DNA of 64,000 nt from Mycobacterium montefiorense (GTDB taxonomy: Bacteria > Actinomycetota > Actinomycetes > Mycobacteriales > Mycobacteriaceae), in assembly GCF_003112775.1 (NCBI RefSeq), contig NZ_BFCH01000021.1, forward strand, positions 62,001 to 126,000, in the 5' to 3' direction. This document shows, in pieces, positions 49,778 to 58,666 of the stretch (positions within the stretch are counted from its first letter, which is position 1; the number at the start of each line of letters is the position of its first letter). The translations under genes and the position numbers were made by a program. Below the pieces are notes generated by a model, which had not been told where the DNA came from, did not search any database, and saw only the letters and a program-made list of their open reading frames with translations.

Positions 49778-50788
49778 GTGAGGGTCCCTTTCACCTGGAA
49801 AGTCACCGGATGGTTCATGGTCGGGTGGTCGCCCGAATTCCCCGTTGGCGAGGTCCGGCCCCTGCAGTATTTCGGTGAGGATCTCGTCGCCTATCGCGAC
49901 CAGTCCGGCGAACTGCACGTTCTGGAAGCGCACTGCAAGCACCTCGGCGCCCACATCGGCCACGGCGGCAAGGTCGTCGGCGACTGCGTCGAGTGCCCCT
50001 TCCACGGCTGGCGCTGGGGCCCGGACGGCACCAACCGGTACATCCCTTATCAGCCGGACCGCCCCAATCGGGCGCTGCGACTGAAGTCGTATCCCGTCCA
50101 GGAGCAGTACGACTGCGTGTTTGTCTGGCATCACCCGGACGGCAAGGAGCCGCAATGGGAGATGCCCGACATCTTCGGTAAGTTCCCGCAGTTCGAGACG
50201 GATCCGGCCGGCTACTACCGGGCGTATCCGGAGTTCTCCCGGCGCGCGGAACGCGAACCGGTGCACCCGCAGATCGTGGCGGAGAACGCCCCTGACAGCG
50301 CCCATTTCGAGTATGTGCACCACGCGACGGTGACGCCAAGGGTGCTCGACTGGAAGATCGTCGACCAGGAATGGCAATTCATCGCGGGCTGGCCGGATGC
50401 GCGCAGCGACGATCCCGACGATCTCGCGCTGCGGTTCCACAGCCACCTGTTCGGTCTCGGCGGGGCGATCAGCGTCTTCGAGGGCGCGCAGAATCACCGG
50501 CTGATTTTCACCTGCACACCGGTCGACGACGAGTGCTCGGACCTGTTCTATTCGATCTGGTGGCCGCGAATCCCCGGCGACGACTCCGACGTGCCCGACG
50601 GCAAGCTGCGCGACCTGATCGAAAAGCAGTTCCTGTCCACCGCCTTCGACGACCTGGAGATCTGGCGCTACCAGAAGTACGTGGAACGCCCGGCGCTGTC
50701 TAAAGTCGACGCGAAAGGCTATATGGCACTGCGGAAATGGGCGATGCAGTTCTACGATGTCCCGCCCGAAGTCACCGCGTCTGCATGA
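49778..50788 (+). CDS. Rieske non-haem iron oxygenase, large subunit (KshA-like)
   Basis: The GTG at 49778 follows GGAGGG. The 336-residue protein has an N-terminal Rieske domain with ligands in HCKHLGAHIG and CPFHGWRWGP. A C-terminal catalytic domain carries the mononuclear iron site in ENAPDSAHFEYVHHATV (Asp bridge and two His). Size and arrangement match KshA-type steroid ring hydroxylases, so hydroxylation of a polycyclic or terpenoid ring is plausible, but the substrate is not proven. A separate reductase is needed and is not in this operon. It heads a five-gene operon with an isochorismatase-like protein, a hotdog thioesterase, a ligase and an SDR. Confidence 0.9.
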   Translation: MRVPFTWKVTGWFMVGWSPEFPVGEVRPLQYFGEDLVAYRDQSGELHVLEAHCKHLGAHIGHGGKVVGDCVECPFHGWRWGPDGTNRYIPYQPDRPNRALRLKSYPVQEQYDCVFVWHHPDGKEPQWEMPDIFGKFPQFETDPAGYYRAYPEFSRRAEREPVHPQIVAENAPDSAHFEYVHHATVTPRVLDWKIVDQEWQFIAGWPDARSDDPDDLALRFHSHLFGLGGAISVFEGAQNHRLIFTCTPVDDECSDLFYSIWWPRIPGDDSDVPDGKLRDLIEKQFLSTAFDDLEIWRYQKYVERPALSKVDAKGYMALRKWAMQFYDVPPEVTASA

Positions 50789-51423
50789 CATCCAAACTCG
50801 CCGGCATCGCGGCGCCCGAGCACACCGCGGTCATCACCCAGGAATGCCAGGGCGCGGTCATCGGCCCGCATGCGGGATTGGCGGCGCTCGCCGAGGAAGC
50901 CCGCCGCGAGGCGCTGCCCAACATCGTGCGGCTGTTGCCGGCGGCGCGTGCGGCCGGTGTGCATGTGGTGCACTGCCTGGTGCAGCGGCGCCCCGACGGG
51001 CTCGGCTCCAACCACAATGCCAAGATCTTCGCGATGGGTGGCGGCAACCAAGTGGACATCACGCCCGGCACACCCGGGGCGGCGTTGCTGCCCGAGTTAG
51101 GCCCTGCGCCAACGGATTTAATTCTGCGCCGCTGGCACGGCGTGGGACCGATGGGCGGCACCGACCTGGACGCGGTGCTGCGTAACCTCGGTGTTTCCAC
51201 GGTCGTCGTGGTCGGTGTGTCGCTGAACATCGCGATACCCAACGTCGTCATGGATTCGGTCAACGCCGCCTACCGCGTAGTCATCCCCTCCGACGCCGTG
51301 GCGGGCATCCCGACCGAGTACGGTGCTGCGATGATCGCCAACACGCTTTCGCTGCTGGCAACGATCACCACGACCTCCGATCTGCTCCAGGCATGGCAGC
51401 AGCAGGCCAAAGGATCCCCATGA
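50785..51423 (+). CDS. isochorismatase-fold protein lacking the catalytic Cys
   Basis: The ATG at 50785 overlaps the oxygenase stop (ATGA), giving 212 residues. The fold is shown by HVVHCLVQRRPDGLG, ILRRWHGVGPMGGTDLD and VVVGVSLNIAIPNVVMD. In active members, Asp, Lys and Cys form a triad. Here the Asp position reads Glu in ITQECQGAV, the Lys position is Arg, and the Cys position in GVSLNIAI has no Cys. It is probably catalytically changed or inactive and may bind a small molecule or partner. Its stop overlaps the thioesterase start (ATGA). Confidence 0.82.
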   Translation: MTSKLAGIAAPEHTAVITQECQGAVIGPHAGLAALAEEARREALPNIVRLLPAARAAGVHVVHCLVQRRPDGLGSNHNAKIFAMGGGNQVDITPGTPGAALLPELGPAPTDLILRRWHGVGPMGGTDLDAVLRNLGVSTVVVVGVSLNIAIPNVVMDSVNAAYRVVIPSDAVAGIPTEYGAAMIANTLSLLATITTTSDLLQAWQQQAKGSP

Positions 51424-52040
51424 CCGAGACAGCGCCGGAGGTGCGCGGCGGATTTCCCGACGTCAAGCCCGTCGAAAATGCTCCCGCCGAGCTGGGCTCA
51501 TTCGTCGAGGCGTTGCGCCGCCTGCAGGACCTGACGGTGTCCACCAACCCCGACCCCACGCTGTGGGCCGCCGCGACCAGCCACCTAGAGAACGCGTGCG
51601 CTCTGCTGGACGGGCACCAGGTCCCGGAGACGCAGGCGGTGGCCGGCCGGGTGCTGACCCTGCCCGGGTTGGCGCATCCCCTGATGCCGCCCTGGATGGT
51701 GACCGACTCCGGTCCCGACGGCGTGACCATGGCCGGCCATTTCACCACCGCACACATTGGTGGTAATCGGGCCGTGCACGGCGGCATGATCCCGCTGTTC
51801 TACGACTGGCTGTTCGGCATGGTGGTGTCCACCGCGGGAATACGCCCGACCCGGACCGCTTACCTGCACGTCGACTACCGCAAGATCACCCCGATCGACG
51901 AACCCTTGATCGCCAAAGGCGCCATCAGCAATGCTGATGGCAGGAAAATCTTCATCACCTCGACGATGACCGCCGCCGACGGATCGCTGCTCAGCGAAGC
52001 CAATGGCCTGATGGTCCGTCTGCTACCCCACCAGCCGTGA
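51420..52040 (+). CDS. PaaI-type hotdog thioesterase family protein
   Basis: A 206-residue hotdog protein beginning in an ATGA overlap. The N-terminal third is helical. The hotdog domain (about residues 85-203) has VHGGMIPLFYDWLFGM, whose HGG matches the thioesterase site, then YLHVDYRKITPID and FITSTMTAADGSLLSEANGLMV. It would hydrolyse an acyl-CoA or channel one to the ligase encoded 20 bases downstream. Unlike the TetR-hotdog protein at 20052, the HGG motif is intact. Substrate unknown. Confidence 0.87.
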   Translation: MTETAPEVRGGFPDVKPVENAPAELGSFVEALRRLQDLTVSTNPDPTLWAAATSHLENACALLDGHQVPETQAVAGRVLTLPGLAHPLMPPWMVTDSGPDGVTMAGHFTTAHIGGNRAVHGGMIPLFYDWLFGMVVSTAGIRPTRTAYLHVDYRKITPIDEPLIAKGAISNADGRKIFITSTMTAADGSLLSEANGLMVRLLPHQP

Positions 52041-52060
52041 GAGGCGCTCGAAGGATAGAG

Positions 52061-53719
52061 ATGTCAGATAGCACAACACAATTCACAGTTCCCGCCGTCG
52101 CCCAGGCCGTCGCGGCCACGATCGGCGACCGGGACCTGCTGATCCAGGGCGATCGACGATTCAGCTACGCGCAGACCATCGAGCGGTCCAACCGGCTCGC
52201 CGCGTACCTGCATTCCCGGGGTCTCGGCTGCCACACCGAACGCTCCAACCTCGCCGGTCATGAGGTGGGCCAGGACCTGCTCGGCCTGTACGCCTACAAC
52301 GGAAACGAATTCGTCGAGTCGTTGCTCGGTGCGTTTGCGGCGCGAGTGGCCCCCTTTAACGTCAACTACCGCTACGTCAAGAGCGAGCTGCAGTATCTGC
52401 TCGCGGATTCGGGTGCGACCGCGCTGGTCTACCACGCCGCGTTCGCACCGCGGGTGGCCGAAGTCCTGCCCGACCTTCCGCAACTGCGCGTGCTGATCCA
52501 GATCGCCGACGACTCGGGCAACGATTTGGTGCACGGCGCAGTCGACTACGACAGCGTCATCGGTTCGACTGCGTCGAAGCCGCCGCCGGTACAGCACTCC
52601 CCCGACGACCTGTACGTGCTGTACACCGGTGGCACCACGGGGATGCCGAAGGGTGTGCTGTGGCGTCAGCACGACATCTTCATGACGTCCTTCGGCGGCC
52701 GCAATATGATGACCGGCGAGCCCTCCATCTCAGTCGACGAGATCGTGGCGCGGGTCGCCGGCAGCACCGCCACCAAGTTGATGATCTTGCCGCCGCTGAT
52801 CCACGGTGCGGCGCAGTGGAGTGTGATGACCGCTCTGACCACCGGGCAGACCGTCGTATTCCCTTCCGTCGTACACCATTTGGACGCCGAGGACGTGGTC
52901 CGCACGATCGAGCGCGAGCGGGTATCGGTAGTGACGGTGGTCGGCGACGCGATGGCCCGGCCATTGCTCGCCGCAATCGAGCAGGGCATCGCCGACGTGT
53001 CGTCACTGGGCGTGATCGCCAACGGCGGCGCCCTGCTGACCCCGTACGTCAAGCAGCGCTTGATCGAAGCGCTGCCCAATGCCGTTGTCGTGGACGGGGT
53101 TGGATCGTCGGAGACCGGGGCGCAGATGCATCACATGTCGGCGTCCGGCGCGGTGTCCACCGGCACCTTCAACGCCGGCCCGGATGCCTTGGTGGCGGCC
53201 GAGGATCTGTCCGCGATCCTGCCGCCGGGACACGACGGAATCGGCTGGCTGGCCCAACGCGGTTACATTCCGCTCGGGTACAAGGGCGATGCGGCCAAGA
53301 CCGCCGCCACCTTCCCGGTCATCGACGACGTGCGGTATGCGGTTCCGGGCGACCGGGCTCGCCACCGCGAGGGCGGCAGCATCGAGTTGCTGGGCCGCGA
53401 TTCGGTGACGATCAATTCCGGCGGCGAGAAGATCTTTGCCGAGGAGGTCGAGACCGCGATCGCGTCGCATCCCGCGGTGGCCGACGTCGTGGTGGCGGGG
53501 CGGCCCAGCGAACGTTGGGGTCAGGAGGTTGTCGCCGTCGTCGCGCTCGCTGAAGGAGCGCACGCCGATACCGATGACCTGGTGGCCCACGCCGCGCAAT
53601 CGCTGGCTCGCTACAAACTGCCGAAGGCGATCGTGTTTCGTCCCGTCATCGAGCGCAGCCCGTCGGGCAAAGCCGACTACCGGTGGGCCCGCGAGCAAGC
53701 GGGACAGGGGAATTCATGA
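52061..53719 (+). CDS. acyl-CoA synthetase (AMP-forming)
   Basis: The ATG at 52061 follows AAGGA. This 552-residue ANL ligase has YTGGTTGMPKGVLW near residue 195, LPPLIHGAAQWSVM, GVGSSETGAQM, INSGGEKIFAEEVE and a C-terminal catalytic-Lys segment in SPSGKADYRWA. The GRPSERWGQEVVAVVA and KADYRWA blocks closely match the partial ligase at 62947, so they are paralogues of the FadD17/FadD19-like type used for steroid or branched side chains. It activates an unknown acid to its CoA ester. Its stop overlaps the SDR start (ATGA). Confidence 0.92.
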   Translation: MSDSTTQFTVPAVAQAVAATIGDRDLLIQGDRRFSYAQTIERSNRLAAYLHSRGLGCHTERSNLAGHEVGQDLLGLYAYNGNEFVESLLGAFAARVAPFNVNYRYVKSELQYLLADSGATALVYHAAFAPRVAEVLPDLPQLRVLIQIADDSGNDLVHGAVDYDSVIGSTASKPPPVQHSPDDLYVLYTGGTTGMPKGVLWRQHDIFMTSFGGRNMMTGEPSISVDEIVARVAGSTATKLMILPPLIHGAAQWSVMTALTTGQTVVFPSVVHHLDAEDVVRTIERERVSVVTVVGDAMARPLLAAIEQGIADVSSLGVIANGGALLTPYVKQRLIEALPNAVVVDGVGSSETGAQMHHMSASGAVSTGTFNAGPDALVAAEDLSAILPPGHDGIGWLAQRGYIPLGYKGDAAKTAATFPVIDDVRYAVPGDRARHREGGSIELLGRDSVTINSGGEKIFAEEVETAIASHPAVADVVVAGRPSERWGQEVVAVVALAEGAHADTDDLVAHAAQSLARYKLPKAIVFRPVIERSPSGKADYRWAREQAGQGNS

Positions 53720-54543
53720 AGCACCAGGGTCGTACCGCCGTCGTCACCGGTGCCGGGTCCGGAATCGGTCGCGCCTTGACGCAAGCCCTGACTCAAGACG
53801 GGGCGCACGTCGCGGCATCCGACATCGACAAGACGAGCCTGGCCGAAACCCAGGCAATGTGCCGGTCCGACCAGGTGAGCACCTATCAGGTCGATGTCGC
53901 CGACCGCGACGCGGTGTGCGGGTTCGCCGAGGATGTACGCCGCGACCTCGGGCCTGCCTCGATGCTGTTCAACAACGCTGGGGTCGATCTGTTCGCCAGC
54001 ATCGCAGACATGTCCTGGAAAGACTTCGACTGGCTCGTCGGTATCAACATCGGTGGCGTGGTCAGCGGGACGAAGGCCTTCCTGCCGCAGCTGATCGAAG
54101 CCGGCTCTCGCGACCGGCCAGCACGGTTGGTCACTCTGTCCAGTGCCTTCGGTCTGATCGCAGTGCCCTACCAAGGCGCTTACAGCACTTCGAAATTCGC
54201 GGTGCGAGGCTTCACCGAGGCACTGCGCCAGGAGATGATCATCCAGGGCCATCCCGTGACGGTGCATTGCGTGCACCCGGGGGTGGTGCGCACCAACTTC
54301 GGGACAAACATGCGCACCGCGGACATCGAGGATCCCGAGCAAGCGGCGAAATATTTTCAGCGGATGGCACTCACGTCTCCCGAAAGGGCCGCTCGGGCCA
54401 TCCTGCGGGGAGCCGAGAAAAACAAGCCCAGAATCCTGATCGGGCCCGACGGGCGTGCGATGGCGGCGATGCCGCGTCTGCTGGGTGTCCGATACGCCGA
54501 CCTGATGGCGTACGCGGCGAGGCTGAATCCCAACACCCGCTAG
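53716..54543 (+). CDS. SDR family oxidoreductase
   Basis: A 275-residue SDR starting in an ATGA overlap with the ligase. Motifs are TGAGSGIGRAL, an acidic loop DIDKTSL that suggests NAD, NNAGVDL, LSSAFG with the Ser, and YSTSKFAV with Tyr and Lys, then VHPGVVRTNFG. It is the last gene of the oxygenase operon. Its stop and the stop of the convergent aldehyde dehydrogenase overlap within CTAG. It probably oxidises a hydroxy intermediate. Confidence 0.92.
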   Translation: MKHQGRTAVVTGAGSGIGRALTQALTQDGAHVAASDIDKTSLAETQAMCRSDQVSTYQVDVADRDAVCGFAEDVRRDLGPASMLFNNAGVDLFASIADMSWKDFDWLVGINIGGVVSGTKAFLPQLIEAGSRDRPARLVTLSSAFGLIAVPYQGAYSTSKFAVRGFTEALRQEMIIQGHPVTVHCVHPGVVRTNFGTNMRTADIEDPEQAAKYFQRMALTSPERAARAILRGAEKNKPRILIGPDGRAMAAMPRLLGVRYADLMAYAARLNPNTR

Positions 54544-56039
54544 GCGCGCGGGCCGCCCTTGAGCCGGCGACGGGTACGAGCCCGCGTCACGCGCATCATC
54601 GCGTCGGCATACATCCGCATCGACTTTCCGAACGGCGGGGCAGCGCCGCCGGTGACACTGAACGGCAGGTCGCTGCCCACCACCGACCGGTGATGGCTGA
54701 ACGCGTCGAAGCCGGCCTTGCCGTGATACGCGCCCATCCCGCTGCGACCCACGCCGCCGAACGGCGCGGCTGACGGAATCATTTGTGCGGCAAAGTCATT
54801 GCGGGCAACACCACCACTACGGGTGTTGCCGATGAAGTTGCGGAAGTCGGCGTCGTCGGGTCCATACCAATAGGCCACCAGCGGCGCCGGTCGCGCATTG
54901 ATGTAGTCGATGGCTTCGCGCAGGCGGGTATATCCCTTGACCACAAGCACCGGACCGAAGATTTCCTCGCTGGCGATCAACATCGCGTCGTCGATGTCGC
55001 GGACGATGGTGGGCGCGATCTTGCGGGAACCGCGGTCGGGCAATGACTCCCCTTCCGGTGCAATGGTTTCCACGGTGGCACCGTTGACCCGCGCGTCTTC
55101 GATCAGACCGACGACCCGGTCGAAATTCGCCGCATTGACACTCGAGCAGTAGTCGTCGTTGGCCACGATGTTGGGGAACATGCCGCGCAGTGTCTCGCGC
55201 GCGACGCCCACGAACGTATCGATCTGGTCGTCGGGGACGAAGACGTAGTCGGGACACACGCACACCTGTCCCCCGTTGACCATGCGGCCCTGCGCGATCC
55301 GGGCGGCGGAACGGCGGATGTTGGCAGCGGGCGCGACGACGACGGGGTTCTTGCCGCCGAGCTCCAGCGTCACCGGAACCAGGTTCTGCGCGGCCGCCCG
55401 TTGCACCAAGGCGCCGACCGAGGGCGACCCGGTGAAGAACAGATGATCGAACGGCAGCGTGGAGAACACCTCGGCGACTTGCGCATCGCCGGTGACGATC
55501 GCGAGTTCTTCGGAATCGAAGTAGTTCGGGGCGGTCGCCTTCATCAACTCGGCTGTGTGGGAGGTGATCTCCGACATCTTGATCATCACCCGGTTACCCG
55601 CGGCGAACGCCGTCGCAGCCGGCAGGATCACGAGGTTGAGCGGGAAGTTCCACGGGCCGATGATTCCGACCACGCCGAGCGGCGACGGCTGGACCTCAGC
55701 ACGCAGTCCGAACAGCCCGGCCGCGCGCATCAGCTTGGTCGCTCGCATCCATTGAGCAACATGGGATCTCGTGTGCTCGATCACCGAGATCATCCCGATG
55801 ACCTCGGTGAACAATGTTGCCGCCTTGGACCGGGTGCCGAAATCGGTGGCCATGGCGTCGACAAAGGCGTCAGTGTTGTCGAGAACGAGCGCCATCAGCC
55901 GGTCGATGCGGTTGCGCCGCAGCCCCAGGGACGGCGGTCCGTCGGCGACGAAGGCCCGGCGCTGGGAGGCCAGGATGGCGGCCAAGGCTGCCCGCCGCTG
56001 TTCGACGGGGCTGTCAGAGCGTTGATCGAGTGTGCTCAT
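54540..56039 (-). CDS. aldehyde dehydrogenase family protein
   Basis: A 499-residue ALDH. The cofactor region GPWNFPLNLVILPA, the Glu segment LELGGKNPVVV, the catalytic Cys in NGGQVCVCPDYV and the C-terminal FGGVGRSGMGAYHGK are typical of the coniferyl-aldehyde or fatty-aldehyde dehydrogenase branch. A C-terminal extension to residue 499 is basic and hydrophobic and may bind membranes. It is divergent from the P450 operon across the perfect 19-bp operator. It would oxidise an aldehyde, perhaps from the P450 product, to an acid ready for CoA activation. Confidence 0.9.
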   Translation of the reverse strand: MSTLDQRSDSPVEQRRAALAAILASQRRAFVADGPPSLGLRRNRIDRLMALVLDNTDAFVDAMATDFGTRSKAATLFTEVIGMISVIEHTRSHVAQWMRATKLMRAAGLFGLRAEVQPSPLGVVGIIGPWNFPLNLVILPAATAFAAGNRVMIKMSEITSHTAELMKATAPNYFDSEELAIVTGDAQVAEVFSTLPFDHLFFTGSPSVGALVQRAAAQNLVPVTLELGGKNPVVVAPAANIRRSAARIAQGRMVNGGQVCVCPDYVFVPDDQIDTFVGVARETLRGMFPNIVANDDYCSSVNAANFDRVVGLIEDARVNGATVETIAPEGESLPDRGSRKIAPTIVRDIDDAMLIASEEIFGPVLVVKGYTRLREAIDYINARPAPLVAYWYGPDDADFRNFIGNTRSGGVARNDFAAQMIPSAAPFGGVGRSGMGAYHGKAGFDAFSHHRSVVGSDLPFSVTGGAAPPFGKSMRMYADAMMRVTRARTRRRLKGGPRA

Positions 56040-56100
56040 TGTGACCTCGCTAGGCGACCGCTACTTCCCACGACGCTGCTGATGGTATGCCCATATTGTC

Positions 56101-56119
56101 TACTGTAATAATTACAGTA
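56101..56119. promoter_or_regulatory. 19-bp 8-3-8 palindromic operator, site 3 (perfect arms)
   Basis: TACTGTAA-TAA-TTACAGTA has perfect 8-bp arms between the aldehyde dehydrogenase and P450 genes. A second related sequence, TTACGTAATACTGTT, follows at 56125. The same architecture occurs at 43460 and 49732, which suggests one dimeric regulator. Confidence 0.65.
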
Positions 56120-56178
56120 CGATCTTACGTAATACTGTTCCGTTCGTGCCGAGATGGAAGAAGATGCTGGAGATTTAG

Positions 56179-57384
56179 GTGACGACCAACGTTCACACCG
56201 CCGGCACCGGCGGCCAAACCGTCGATCTGCGCGACCCCTACCCGTACTTCGCGCACCAACGTCGTCAGTCCGGTGTTTTCCGCGGGACAGTGATGGATTA
56301 CACCAAGACCCCCGAGGCCATGCTGCCCAAGAACGAGTACTCCGCGGTGTCGTTCAACGCGGTCAACACGGTGTTCCGCGACGGCCGGGTGTTCAGCTCC
56401 AAGCCCTACGACAAGACGATCGGCCTGTTCATCGGTCCGACCATCCTGGCGATGGAAGGCAAGAAGCATCGCGAACACCGCAACCTGGTGTCGGCGGCAT
56501 TCAAGTCCAGGGCACTGGCGCAGTGGGAACCGACCATCGTCCGGCCGATCTGCAACGCGCTGATCGACGAGTTCATCGAGACCGGCAGGGCGGACCTGAT
56601 CCGGAATTTCACGTTCGAATTCCCCACGCGCGTGATCGCCCGGTTGTTGGGCTTGCCGGATCAAGACCTGCCGATGTTCCGCAAGCGGGCCGTGCAGTTG
56701 ATCAGCTACCACGTCAAATACGAGCAGGCCTTCGAGGCGTCGGCGGCGCTGAAGGACTATTTCACCGAGCAGATCGAGCAGCGAAAGTCCAAGCCCACCG
56801 AGGACATCATCGGCGATCTGGTCACGGCCGAGATCGATGGCGAAAAGCTGACCGATGAGGCGATCTACTCGTTCCTGCGACTGCTGCTGCCCGCCGGGCT
56901 GGAAACCACCTACCGGTCCTCGGGAAACCTGCTCTATCTGTTGATGACTCATCCCGAACAGTTCGCCGCGGTACAAGCCGACCACCAGCTGATCGGCCAG
57001 GCGATCGAGGAGGGCCTGCGCTACGAGACGCCGCTGACCACCGTGCAGCGGTTCACCACCGAGGACACCGAACTGGAAGGCGTGACGATTCCGACGCGCT
57101 CGGTGGTCGGCGTGTGCATCGGGTCGGCCAATCGCGACGAAACCCGCTGGGAACGGGCGGAAGAATTCGACATCTTCCGCAAGGCCACGCCGCACATCTC
57201 GTTCGCCGCCGGTGAGCACACCTGCCTGGGTCTGCACCTGGCGCGGCTGGAAACTCGGGTCGCGGTCGAATGCCTGCTGAACAGGTTGACCAACTTCACC
57301 GTGCTCACCGATGACGACCCGCACATTCACGGTCAGCCCTTCCGATCGCCGACTGCGCTTCCCGTGACGTTCGACGCCAAGTAG
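56179..57384 (+). CDS. cytochrome P450
   Basis: The GTG at 56179 follows GGAG at 6 bases. The 401-residue protein has the I-helix RLLLPAGLETTYRSSG, the K-helix EEGLRYETP with ExxR and the haem loop FAAGEHTCLGLHLARLE with the Cys ligand. It is a close paralogue of the P450 at 31597, sharing the FEFPTR, IIGDLV and AGLETTYRSSGNLLYLL blocks. It heads an operon with a CoA transferase and a thiolase gene. It needs a ferredoxin, possibly the one at 31042. Substrate unknown. Confidence 0.93.
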   Translation: MTTNVHTAGTGGQTVDLRDPYPYFAHQRRQSGVFRGTVMDYTKTPEAMLPKNEYSAVSFNAVNTVFRDGRVFSSKPYDKTIGLFIGPTILAMEGKKHREHRNLVSAAFKSRALAQWEPTIVRPICNALIDEFIETGRADLIRNFTFEFPTRVIARLLGLPDQDLPMFRKRAVQLISYHVKYEQAFEASAALKDYFTEQIEQRKSKPTEDIIGDLVTAEIDGEKLTDEAIYSFLRLLLPAGLETTYRSSGNLLYLLMTHPEQFAAVQADHQLIGQAIEEGLRYETPLTTVQRFTTEDTELEGVTIPTRSVVGVCIGSANRDETRWERAEEFDIFRKATPHISFAAGEHTCLGLHLARLETRVAVECLLNRLTNFTVLTDDDPHIHGQPFRSPTALPVTFDAK

Positions 57385-57436
57385 CGTCCGCGGTTAAGAA
57401 ACGTACGGCCTGACGACGACGGAGTTGGTGGGAGAA

Positions 57437-58666
57437 ATGGTCAAGGTAATGCAGGGCTTTCGGGTCCTCGAGCTCGCACAGTTCACGTTCGTCCCGGCGG
57501 CGGGCGCGATCCTCGCCGACTGGGGCGCCGACGTGATCAAGGTCGAGCACCCACTGCGGGGCGACACGCAGCGCGGCTTCCTCAACATGGGCGGCATCCA
57601 GGTCAACCCCGACCGGCATCCGCTGATGGAGCACCCCAACCGGGGCAAGCGCAGCGTCGGGATCGACGTGTCCACTCCCGGCGGCCAGGAAGTGATCTAC
57701 GAGCTGGCCAAAACCTCCGATGTGTTTCTGACCAACTACAAGCCGTCTCAGCGGCAACAGCACAAGTTCGACGTCGAGCACATTCGCGCGGTGAACCCGA
57801 ACATCATCTACGCCAGGGGTTCGGCCTATGGCGACAAAGGCGCCGAGCGCAACGTTGGTGGCTACGACGGCACGGCGTTCTGGACGCGCAGCGGCATCGG
57901 CTATGCGCTGACTCCCGAGGAGTTGGGCGGCGCACTGGGGCAAGGCATTCCCGCGTTCGGCGATTCCATCGGCGGCATGTTCATCGCCGGCGGTATATCG
58001 GCCGCGTTGCTGCATCGCGAACGCACCGGTGAAGCAGTCGAACTGGATGTGTCGCTGTTGAGCACGGCGTGGTGGGCCGCAGGCGCCAGCATGACGCAAG
58101 GCATGGAGACCGGAGAGGTGATGCGCACACCGATGCCGGGATCCGCCGGCGCGATGTCGGTGAATCCGTTCATGGGCAACTACGAAACATCTGACGGCGG
58201 CACGATCAACCTGTGCATCATCAGCCCGACCGGCGTGATCCGGGATACCTTCGAGCACCTCGGCATCCCCGAGGCCGCCGACGATGAACGCTTCTCCGAG
58301 GTGCTGCCGTTGATTCAGAACGCCAACGCGGCCGTCGAGCTGATCGCGAAGGCCTTCGCCGCCAAGCCCTTTGAGTACTGGCGTCAGCACCTGAAGACGA
58401 TGAAGGGCCAGTGGGCGCCGTTCCAGAGCCTGCTCGACCTGGCGAACGACGAACAGGCCATCGCCAACGACATGATCGCCGAAGTCGAAGTCGCCGCGGG
58501 CGGGGCGCCGTTCAAGGTCGTCCGCGGCCCAGTCCAGTTCAACCACGAGCCGCTGGAAACCACCCGGGCGCCGCAGGCCTCCGAGCACACCGAGATCGTT
58601 TTGATGGAGATCGGTATGGATTGGGACCGGATCGAGGAACTCAAGAACGCGGGAGCCATTGCATGA
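57437..58666 (+). CDS. CaiB/BaiF family CoA transferase
   Basis: A 409-residue class III CoA transferase from the ATG at 57437; the frame also opens at a TTG at 57425. It begins MQGFRVLELAQFTFVPAAGAI and continues ADWGADVIKVEHP and PNRGKRSVGIDV, the usual N-terminal signature. The mid-region GIPAFGDSIGGMFIAGG holds the likely catalytic Asp. It moves CoA between acyl donors and acceptors. Its stop overlaps the next ATG (ATGA). Together with the thiolase, it probably handles the acyl-CoA made from the P450 product. It has only one domain, unlike the tandem enzyme at the left edge. Confidence 0.92.
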   Translation: MVKVMQGFRVLELAQFTFVPAAGAILADWGADVIKVEHPLRGDTQRGFLNMGGIQVNPDRHPLMEHPNRGKRSVGIDVSTPGGQEVIYELAKTSDVFLTNYKPSQRQQHKFDVEHIRAVNPNIIYARGSAYGDKGAERNVGGYDGTAFWTRSGIGYALTPEELGGALGQGIPAFGDSIGGMFIAGGISAALLHRERTGEAVELDVSLLSTAWWAAGASMTQGMETGEVMRTPMPGSAGAMSVNPFMGNYETSDGGTINLCIISPTGVIRDTFEHLGIPEAADDERFSEVLPLIQNANAAVELIAKAFAAKPFEYWRQHLKTMKGQWAPFQSLLDLANDEQAIANDMIAEVEVAAGGAPFKVVRGPVQFNHEPLETTRAPQASEHTEIVLMEIGMDWDRIEELKNAGAIA

